Origin: Delphinus delphis
Lineage: Eukaryota; Chordata; Mammalia; Artiodactyla; Delphinidae
Length of the DNA: 64,000 nt
Assembly (NCBI RefSeq): GCF_949987515.2
Contig: NC_082684.1
Span: 154,928,044-154,992,043, forward strand
Direction: 5' to 3'
In this document: one piece after another, positions 56,351 to 64,000 of the stretch
How the letters are laid out: the number at the start of each line of letters is the position of its first letter
Numbering within the stretch: position 1 is the first letter of the stretch
The notes under the pieces: model-generated
What the model saw: the letters and a program-made list of their open reading frames with translations, nothing else
Told to the model about the DNA's origin: nothing
Database searches by the model: none
Program-made: the position numbers and the translations under genes

Positions 56351-58020
56351 GGGGGGGAGTGTCTGATCTAAGTCATCTAAGAGCGAAGTTGATGATTAAT
56401 TGGACTGGATGTAATTCTGTGCTACCTTCCACACCTTTATATGATGATAGCCCTTGTGTGTCCCTTGACTGCTAAGCATGGTTACTACATTAGCCCTCTC
56501 TGCACGTTGACTGATCGTCATGGGATGAACATACAGCATACGGTCGAGGGAAGGAAATGATCATTTCACCCCTTTGCCCAATCTATCAATTCAAGCTCCT
56601 GCTAATTCAACACATAGTTGGGAGACTGCTGGGCTCCTAGATGGTGATTTTCTCTATAAAATACTCACATCGGCTAAACCTCTTCAACCTTTAGAAGATA
56701 ATAATGAAAATCAGCGTCAACTTAGAATCTCAGAGCTGGAAGCATTTGTAGAGACGGTTCAATTCCCATTTACAGATGAAGATACAGAAACCACAGCTGG
56801 GAACTGACTTGCCCAAGTTCACACACCAGAACCAAAGATGTTGATGTTAGCCAGACGTGAAAGCAAAACAGTCTTACTTATTCTAAAGGACAGTTTTTCT
56901 GAGAGTTAATTGTTCCAAGTCTATGAAAAAGATGTATAGGCCTTTATTGCTCTCCTCCTGCAGCTGGGGAGGTGGAGAACTGTTATTTTTTGTCAATGGA
57001 AAAGGGCAAAGATGTGAACAGGACACAAAATCGTATATAAAAATGGAATCCAATTTTGTAACAAAGGAAAAATACATAGAAAAAATGACAAGAGAAATAA
57101 ACGTTATGAGAGAATGAGAGAGAGAGAGTGAGAGAGAAGGAGAGACCTCCTTTTCTAGCTGATCTCTGGGAAGCAGAAGATGAAGTTCCTGGGGCTGCAG
57201 TTGTGCTCAGGACCATGTATAGCAGTAGCCCAGATCTGATGAGCAGAAAGAAGAGCCTTGATTGAAAATTAATTATTGTTAAATGAAAACCATTCCTGGC
57301 TTCTTTCAGATTCAGCCGGATGACGTGGCGTGGTCTCTCATGTCCAGGAGGGAGAATAACCAGCATTGGCCTCCTCAAGCTGCAGAGGAAGCTGTGTGGG
57401 GGAATCTTTCCTCTGGGGGCTTTGGATTCTCTTGCCTCCTACCTGGGAGGCAGAGAACGGGCTGAAGGACAAAAAAGAACATTAACAGGCAAACTCGCAT
57501 CGGGTCTGAAGTCATCCACAGTCTCACAACTATGACAAATGCACAACCTTTGGTTGAAAAGGCTCAGGAAGTTGGTTGACCAGACGATCCATTTGGTTGA
57601 GAAAAAGAAGCTGAGTTTGATTGACCTGACCAGTTCGGAAAATGCACCATTTCTGGTCTCTCTAGTTGCACTTACTAGCAGGGATTGCTTTGATTTGCAT
57701 CATATAAGAAAAAAGAAGCTCAATAAGATGTATTTGGTTCTGTGTCACTACATGAGCTGTTAACAAATTAGCACAGGGGAAGCTTTTGCAAATGAGATTA
57801 AATTTCCTTGTTTATGTTGGAAATCTCCCTCGGTCTCTGTCAGCAAATGTGCAATAACATTCTTTCCGTGTTGGGCTGGCTTTCAGTTGGTTTGTTATTT
57901 TTGTTTCTTTTGTTCTTTCTATGGGTCTTCAGAGTGACCGTCTCTCTCAGGGAAGATAGAAACTCTTGCCTGGGGTTAAGGGAGACTTCCTGGGGCAGGG
58001 GTGGGAGTGGCGTGGAGGGA
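56351..58020. other. Mostly unassigned; MIR-like patch and GA-rich run
   Basis: A MIR-like patch lies at 56715-56830 ('ccatttacagatgaagata', 'actgacttgcccaagttcac'), confidence about 0.5. (GA)n-rich sequence lies at 57108-57150. A 131-codon minus frame (56983-57378) crosses it and is not supported. Confidence 0.45.
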
Positions 58021-58210
58021 GGGTTGCCAGACAGAATGCAGGATGCCCAGTCAGGTTGGAATTTCAGGTAAACAATGAGTTTTAAAAAATAGTATAAGTA
58101 TGTCCCAAATATTGCATGGGACATACTTATACTAAAAGACATTCCTTGTGTATCTGACATGCACATTGGATTGGGCGTCCTGTATTTTTATTTGTTAAAT
58201 TGGGCCAGCT
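58021..58210. mobile_element. Palindromic (MITE-like) element, copy 2
   Basis: Same family as 20057-20240: 'gggttgccagac', 'caggatgcccagtcagg', a central hairpin and 'gggcgtcctgtatttttatt'. The centre is a perfect 17-bp stem: tagtataagtatgtccc (58090-58106) and its complement (58118-58134) around an 11-nt loop. Confidence 0.85.
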
Positions 58211-59362
58211 GCAGTCTCCTTTGATGTGGGGAGGAAGTTTCTATGCCTGAGACATCCCAGGGCTGTAGGAAAAGGCTGCTTTCCCCACCCTCTTCCTCTT
58301 TGGCTGGGCCTGACTAGATTTTAACCTGCACCTGAGACTCGGTTTCCCTTAGGGTTGGGACCGGGGTGAGGAGAACGAAGCACTTGCCTTGGGCACAAAC
58401 CCAGGAATTGAGATAAAGAATTAGTGCATTATGGGAAAAAAAATTAAAAAAGAAATGATCCTGTATTAAAATGTTTCATATTTTAACATCATAAATATTA
58501 TGATTTTTGTCATAAATATTTTGGTTACAATATTTTATTAAAATGTTCTTTATCTTAATTACTGAGGTTTTGTTCTTGTTTTTGTTGCACCCTTTTAAGT
58601 TTTGCTCCAGAAGTGGTGGGGTGGCAGGAGTGTTAAATGCAAGCTTGTGGTCCTACAAAAAGCAACGCCAGAATTCTTCATTTAGAATTAAAATATGAGT
58701 TTTTCTACTTTATTTGACCTCTGTTTACATACACATTTGGAGATGCCTGTAGTCTTCCCTTATCAGTTTTAACATGATGGTTACTTTGAACTTGAGTGAA
58801 ATTTCTTACTTCCATCGCCCCAACCTTTGTCTAGGAAGATACTTTTCTGGTCCCAATTTTCTTCTTTCAAAGCAATGGAGATTCTGGTCTCTTTTACTGT
58901 TTTAGACGTGAGGATAACATCTGAGGATAAGACCCTGGCTTTGTCCAGTGGCAGAATCTTCCAGAAGAAGTTTGGAGAGCCTGTTGGGCTTGCATGCATG
59001 GGAGCGGGACTGGTCACTACTGACTTAATGACTATTTAATATCATCTCATTGAATATTTAAAGTGACATTTGTGTGTTACTGTTCAAAAAATGTTCCAAC
59101 ATTATATTTAGTTGATTGTTGTATATGTATGAAATAAATGCTGTCTAGCAATGCAAATAATTGGCACCCTCGTTTTGTTGGTATTTGTACTCTGTGGTGT
59201 CTACGAATTCTTGATAACCGTCGTTATACAACCCACGATGAGTGTATATAAACACAGTGTTTCAGACTCGCCAAATGGGATAAATGCAGTTAATTCTAAT
59301 AAGTTACATCACCCATTGGACTAAGGAAGGCGTAGGATGTTCACACAATAATCACTTGTGCC
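58211..59362. other. Unassigned sequence
   Basis: A very AT-rich patch lies at 58435-58560. No repeat or gene recognised. Confidence 0.4.
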
Positions 59363-59391
59363 TGTGCATGCACACGTGCACACGCATGTGC
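59363..59391. repeat. Alternating purine-pyrimidine tract
   Basis: 29 consecutive bases alternate pyrimidine and purine (mixed TG, CA, CG and TA steps), a composition that favours Z-DNA. Confidence 0.8.
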
Positions 59392-59569
59392 TCTATCTTT
59401 CTTTTTCTCTCCAATGCGTACACATTTAAAAGCAGAGATTATTAGAAGATTAAAAGATACAGACAGAAAAAGACTTGGGCACCACTGACATGGGTTTAAG
59501 GAGTGAGCGAATGAGCTAACAAAGATGCGGCTTTTGGTTTTGCATCATTTAATATCTTCTCAGTATTCT

Positions 59570-60091
59570 TAAAAATTTTTTTTAATTTATTTTTTATATT
59601 GAAGCATAGTTGATGTACAATATCCTATGTTATAGGTGTATAATATAGTGATTAATAATTTTTAAAGGTTATATTCCATTTACAATTATTATAAAAATTA
59701 TAAAATTATATATAAAATTTTATAAAATTATAAAATATTATAAAAATTTGACTATATTCCCCATATTGTACAATACATACTTATAGCTTGTTTTATACCT
59801 AATAGTTTGTACCTCTTACTCCCCTACCCCTATCTTGCCACTCCCCCCCTTCCCTCTCCCCACTGGTAACCACTGGTTTGTTCTCTATACCTGTGAGTCT
59901 GTTTCTTTTTTATTATATTCACTAGTTTGTTGTCTTTTTTTGGTTCCATATGTAAGTGACAACATAGAATATTTGTCTTTCTCTGTCTGACTTGTTTCAC
60001 TTATCACAGTGCCCTCCAAGTCCACGAATGTTGTTGCAGATGGCAAAATTTCATTCTTTTGTTTTCTGGCTGAGCAGTATTCCACTGTATC
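59570..60091 (-). mobile_element. L1 3' UTR plus ORF2 end, antisense
   Basis: T-tail, 'attgaagcatagttgatgta', 'ctggtaaccactggtttgtt' and 'gagcagtattccactgtat'. A perfect 16-bp target duplication, atcttctcagtattct, lies at 59554-59569 and 60092-60107. An internal AT-rich quasi-repeat (ttataaaa units) lies at 59685-59755. Confidence 0.96.
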
Positions 60092-60545
60092 ATCTTCTCA
60101 GTATTCTGAAGAAGAGTGAATCAATTTGCCTATTTAGAAAACAGAAATGATCTCAAAAATAAATCTGAGGTATGGCATTTAGGAGGCGGTGTGCATTACT
60201 GAACTTAAGAGTTTTTAAATGAGCCACAAGGGTAGAGTTAAACTCTTTGACTGGACAATTTTACCTTCACGGGTTTATCCTAAGAAACTTGAATTTGAGC
60301 AAACAGCGGTTGACGATAATGTTCACTACTGAGTTGTTTATAACAATAAAAAATTGCAAACTGCCTACGTACAACAATAGAGGAATTGTTAAGGAAACGA
60401 TGGAACAATTGTATGATGAAATTGTGTGCAGTCATTTAAAAATCATGTAAAAGAGTACTTAACAACATGGGGAATGTCCATTTTATTACTGTTAGATTAA
60501 AAACATTACAAAAGAGTAAATGGTATTATCACATTAAAAATCTAT

Positions 60546-60819
60546 TTATTGGGACTTCCCTGGTGGCACGGTGGTTAAGAATTCGCCTACCAATGCAGAG
60601 GACATGGGTTCGAGCCCTGGTCTGGGAAGATCCCACGTGCTGCGGAGCAACTAAGCCCACGTGCCACAACTACTGAGCCTGCGAGCCACAACAACAGAAG
60701 CCACCGCAATGAGAAGCCTGTGCACTGCAACGAAGAGTAGCCCCCGCTCGCTGCAACTAGGGGAAGCCCGTGTGCAGCAACGAAGACCCAACGCAGCCAA
60801 GATAAATAAATAAATTAAA
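60546..60819 (+). mobile_element. CHR-type SINE, type B, sense
   Basis: 'gggacttccctggtggcac', 'ggttcgagccctggtctggg', 'ccgctcgctgcaacta' and 'cgaagacccaacgcagccaa' with an (AAAT)n tail. A 10-bp duplication, aaaaatctat, lies at 60536-60545 and 60820-60829. Confidence 0.95.
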
Positions 60820-60823
60820 AAAA

Positions 60824-60920
60824 ATCTATCTATCTATCTATCTATCTATCTTAGATAAATGGAAGAGTCCGTTTATCTATCGATTATCTATGCATCTATA
60901 TATCTACCATCTATCTATGT
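60824..60920 (+). repeat. (TCTA)n microsatellite
   Basis: Eight near-perfect TCTA units, then a degenerate tail. It starts within the SINE's right target copy. Confidence 0.9.
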
Positions 60921-61130
60921 AGTCTAATCTACTTATATCAAAAGAGGGAGAAAAACCTAGGTACTACAACAAAATGTTGACAGCAGCAGCTATCATTTGG
61001 TGGTGGGATTGTAGATGGTTTTATTTTTCTTCTTTACAGTTTTTTTGTTTTTATAAGCATTTATTACTTTTATAATTATAAAAAATTAAAGTTTTAAAAT
61101 GTAAAATTTTAATTAAAAAGTTAAAAAATA

Positions 61131-61594
61131 TTTATTTTTAAAGAGGAAAAAATACAGATTATAAAAGTTATGAGGAAATTGATCTGAATATGTGTGTGTG
61201 TGTGTATATATCGTACATGGAATATAGATTGTAAAGATACAACCAAGATGTATACCTTTTCTATGTGTGATAAAATTTCATAAGGTTAAAGTAATCTTTG
61301 ATATCTTATACATTTTCCATAATAAACATGTATTATTTTTGAAATTGGGAAGCGAGGTACAATAAAAATGAATCCATGCATAACAGTGAAAAAAGAAATG
61401 TATTTAAATTATATGTAATAATATTCTTTCTCTCCATATCATCTCATGAAAGACTTTTATGACAACAATTTTGTAAGGAAGTTACATATAAAAAAGACAG
61501 TGCAAACTTTCAGTTATGCTTACACCTGGATCACTTCACAGACTTCTGTCTACTGTCCTTTCATGAGGATTTTCTCTATCCCATAGATAGTGGC
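61131..61594. other. AT-rich unassigned sequence
   Basis: (TG)n/(TA)n at 61190-61211. The rest is AT-rich and unresolved. Confidence 0.4.
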
Positions 61595-61760
61595 TACAAA
61601 ACATTTCTAAAGCACACAGATCTGATCATGTTCAATCCCTGTTCCAAAACCTGTAAATTCCTAAAAAATTTAAAAAATTTCCATAAATTCCTATTATAAT
61701 CAGAATAAAATCCACCTGTTTTTGCCCTATTTAAAGCTCTTTACTCTCTTGTAGAAATCT
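61595..61760 (+). mobile_element. L2 fragment, sense
   Basis: 'cacagatctgatcatgttca' and 'aatcagaataaaatccacct' match the L2 region just upstream of its 3' end. Confidence 0.6.
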
Positions 61761-61787
61761 AGTTTTCTCCTTTCAGACTCTGAAAAT

Positions 61788-61880
61788 ATTCATTCATTTA
61801 TCAACAAATATTTAGTGAGTTCTTACTTTGTGTAGGACGCCGTGCTGGGTGTTGACACAAGGAGTCTGTTCTAGTCAGAC
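61788..61880 (-). mobile_element. L2 3' end, antisense
   Basis: 'attcatttatcaacaaatat', 'ttagtgagttcttactttgt' and 'gccgtgctgggtgttgacac'. Confidence 0.7.
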
Positions 61881-61974
61881 TAGACAATGCAGCTTTCTCA
61901 TCTATGACCTGTGATTACTCATCACAGTGATTTCTCTGAGACCTCTTTCTTTTTATGGGTGTTTTTCTCTACAT

Positions 61975-62115
61975 TTCTGCTCTTGAAATCCTACCCATCC
62001 TTCAATTCCAACCCTAGATGCCACTTACTAGTTCCAGTTGAGGATGGTCCTGTTTTCAGAATAATTCCCTGTTTGTACATTTCTTATAGCTCTTATTATA
62101 CACTGCCTTTCACAA
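61975..62115 (+). mobile_element. L2-like fragment, sense
   Basis: 'ccctagatgccacttacta' and 'ttatagctcttattataca' resemble L2 3' text. Weak. Confidence 0.4.
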
Positions 62116-62449
62116 GAGCTGGTACAGACTTTCTGTGTCACAGCGATTATCACGCTGGGCAGGGATGGGGGTGGGGCTTGGCAGGGTAGAGGTAGTGGAT
62201 GCTCCCGAGAAGGGTGGGTAGACTAGAATCGCTGCTGGACCAGGCCTGCGGTTGTTCAAAACAGCGTATTAAAAATAGTCATGACTTCATTTTATTTTTC
62301 TTTGTGGTATGAAATTTGTTTGGACTTTTAGAATCAGAGTATCGAAAGGGGAATGAATTAAATATGATGAGCTACACTGCTTTATTAGATTGTATGGTTG
62401 TCTTCATAGCTATTGAATGAATGAAAATGAAAGAATGAATTAAGAACTA
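62116..62449. other. Unassigned sequence
   Basis: Nothing recognised. Confidence 0.4.
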
Positions 62450-63275
62450 CTTTTCCCCCAGAGTTTACATCAGGGTTCACTCTTGGTGTGGTATATTCTA
62501 TGGGTTTTGACAACTGTATAATGACATGTGTCTACAATTATGATATCTTATAGTCATTTCACTTCCCTAAAAGTCTTCTGTGCTCCACCTGTCACCCCAC
62601 TCTCCCCCCAACCCCTGACAACCATTGATCTTTTTACTGTCTCTGTAGTTTTGCTATTTCTAGAATGTCATAGGGTTGGAATCATATGGTATGTAGCCTT
62701 TTTGGACGGACTTTCTTTACCTAGTTACATGCACTTAAGTTTCCTCCATGTCTTTTTGTGACTTGATAGTTCATTTCCTTTTAGTGCTGGATAATATTCC
62801 ATTGTCTGGATGTATCACAGTTTGTTTACCTATTCACCAATTGAAGGACATTTTGGTTGCTTCTAAGTAAACATCCACTTGTAGGTTTTTGTATAGACAT
62901 AAATTTTCAGCTCCTTTGGGTAAATGTCAAGGAGCGTGATTGCTGGATTGTATGGTAAGAGTATGTTTAGTTTTGTCAGACACTGCCAATTTGTCTTCCA
63001 AAGTCGCTGCACCATTTTGCACTCCTACCAGCCATGAGCGAGAGTTCCCATTGATCCACGTCCTTGTCAGTGTTTGGTGTTGTCAGTGTTCCAGATTTTG
63101 GCCATTCTAAGTATATAGTGACATTTCATTGTTGTTTTCGTTTGAGTTTCTTTGATAACATATGATGTTGAACATCTTCCCATACGCTTATTTTCCACCT
63201 GTATGTCTTCTTTGATGAGGTGTCTGTGCAGATCTATTGCTCATTTTAAAAACTGGGTTATTTGTTTTCTTATTT
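62450..63275 (-). mobile_element. Old L1 (L1ME/L1M) ORF2 end and 3' UTR, antisense
   Basis: About 825 bp in reverse: 'gataatattccattgtctgg', 'ctcctttgggtaaatgtcaa', 'gattgctggattgtatggta', 'cttccaaagtcgctgcacc', 'catatgatgttgaacatct' and 'gatgaggtgtctgtgcaga'. Frames are destroyed. Confidence 0.9.
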
Positions 63276-63639
63276 AAGAACCACTTTTGATCCCAGAGTG
63301 CCCTTGTGTGTGATGGGCAACAAGTTCCAATGCTTCCAAGTTCCAGTGACCTAAAGATGACACTGCCCATCACTGTTCTAGGTAAAGGTGACGCTGTCCA
63401 TCACCAATTTGCTGAAAATGACAACTTCTTGCCAAGCAGGGTTTGTAAGAAGAACTTAATGCTAATTTTTGGTTTTCCACTGCAACCTGACTTTCTTTTC
63501 CCTGCTTGTCCTCTGTGTGACCTTGTGAGTGGAAACCCAAAGGCTAATTATAACCCAAAGATGTCTGTATTGAGCTACTTGAAACTTGAAACTACTTGGA
63601 CTCTCTTATGTCCAAGCTTCTGTACATGCCGCCCATTGG
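63276..63639. other. Unassigned sequence
   Basis: Part of a 155-codon plus frame (63306-63773) that continues into L2 text; treated as chance. Confidence 0.4.
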
Positions 63640-63945
63640 CCTGGACATTCTCCTTCCTTTTGTCCACCCCAGGAGCCTTCCTGTCCTATGTTTTGCTGAC
63701 TAAGTCAGGCTCATCCTCTAGGGTGTCCTTCCAGATACTCTCTTTCCAAAACCAGAGTAAGGACTTCTTCTAAACTCTCTACCACATCCTTCCTCTGTCA
63801 AAGCACCTATCTCAGGTACCATCATTGCTGTCCTTCCCGGCCGACCGGGGTCAGTAGCTGCTGAGAGCAGGTTGAATTCTGGCTCTGTCTTGTTACTTTT
63901 ACATCCTTGATGTCTAATAGACATGAAGTAAATATGAGTTAAACA
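63640..63945 (+). mobile_element. L2 3' end, sense
   Basis: 'gtcaggctcatcctctaggg', 'gctgctgagagcaggttg' and 'ctgtcttgttacttttacat' follow the L2 3' end. Confidence 0.5.
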
Positions 63946-64000
63946 AATTCATTTGTTCAACAGATGCTTATTGAGCACCTACTCTGTCTAAGGTCTATTT
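63946..64000 (-). mobile_element. L2 3' end, antisense, cut by the window edge
   Basis: 'ttcatttgttcaacagatgc' and 'ttattgagcacctactctgt' are the reverse complement of an L2 terminus. It continues beyond 64000. Confidence 0.7.

Larger units (their letters stand above)
60255..61130 (+). mobile_element. L1ME/L1MC-like 3' region, sense, split by a SINE
   Basis: Left part 'gggtttatcctaagaaac', 'gttgtttataacaataaaaa' and 'caacaatagaggaattgtta'. Right part 'actacaacaaaatgttgaca', 'gtggtgggattgtagatgg' and 'gcatttattacttttataa'. Interrupted by the SINE at 60546-60819. A similar L1 terminus may recur at 61300-61345. Confidence 0.75.

Noticed and set aside
3089..56371. Recurrent 60-140-codon frames with a shared VESPPADAGDTGSCPG-like peptide or its reverse-frame partners (near 1.4, 3.1, 19.8, 24.5, 34.0, 42.2, 46.4, 54.9 and 56.2 kb)
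   Set aside because: They coincide exactly with the type-A SINEs. They are translations of CpG-rich SINE sequence, not a gene family.
63306..63773. 155-codon plus frame with hydrophobic patches
   Set aside because: It runs from unassigned sequence into L2 3'-end text, so the frame is accidental.
1..64000. CRISPR arrays, operons, prophage or plasmid features
   Set aside because: No regularly spaced repeat-spacer array and no dense gene layout. Repeat content is clearly mammalian.

Overview
The window is vertebrate nuclear DNA, most probably from a cetacean (whale or dolphin). The main evidence is about nineteen tRNA-derived SINEs that begin with the cttccctggtgg motif typical of the CHR (cetacean-hippo-ruminant) superfamily. 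Nine belong to a ~200-bp CpG-rich type that I associate with cetaceans rather than cattle. They lie alongside cetartiodactyl-type L1 3' ends and one SINE with a BovB-like tail. The species cannot be read from the sequence.

I found no protein-coding gene, exon, rRNA, true tRNA gene, CRISPR array or bacterial-type operon that I can support. The longest open frames (181, 162, 155 and 153 codons) are about what chance gives in 64 kb of six-frame sequence. Many of the others are translations of SINEs or simple repeats. The window reads as intergenic or deep-intronic sequence.

Layout. 0-5 kb: two SINEs, a G-rich hexanucleotide tract and two L1 3' ends. 5-13 kb: MIR and L1 pieces, then a ~1.8-kb antisense L2 remnant (9.73-11.5 kb) split by a short SINE, followed by a hairpin carrying two AP-1 motifs. 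13-19 kb: mostly unassigned sequence with a GC-rich stretch near 17 kb and a (TG)27 tract. 19-31 kb: MIRs split or abutted by SINEs, the first of two palindromic elements (20.06 kb), an L1 with an inverted 5' part (27.65 kb) and an L2 3' end (30.4-31.1 kb). 31-46 kb: L1 remnants, one carrying a 48-bp L1 insertion, unassigned intervals, a Tigger-like DNA transposon, and a paired AP-1 motif at 38.14 kb. 46-64 kb: two SINEs nested at one target site (47 kb), a GC-rich unassigned block (48 kb), a solitary MaLR-type LTR (54 kb), the second palindromic element (58.02 kb), an L1 with a perfect 16-bp target duplication (59.57 kb), an old L1 split by a SINE (60.5 kb), and L1/L2 remnants to the end.

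No set of genes acts together here. The value lies in the nested insertion history, several hairpin-forming sequences and a few motif clusters that could be regulatory. I did not find a new biological system. Family names come from recognising consensus sequences by eye; boundaries of old elements (MIR, L2, L1M) are approximate by tens of bases.
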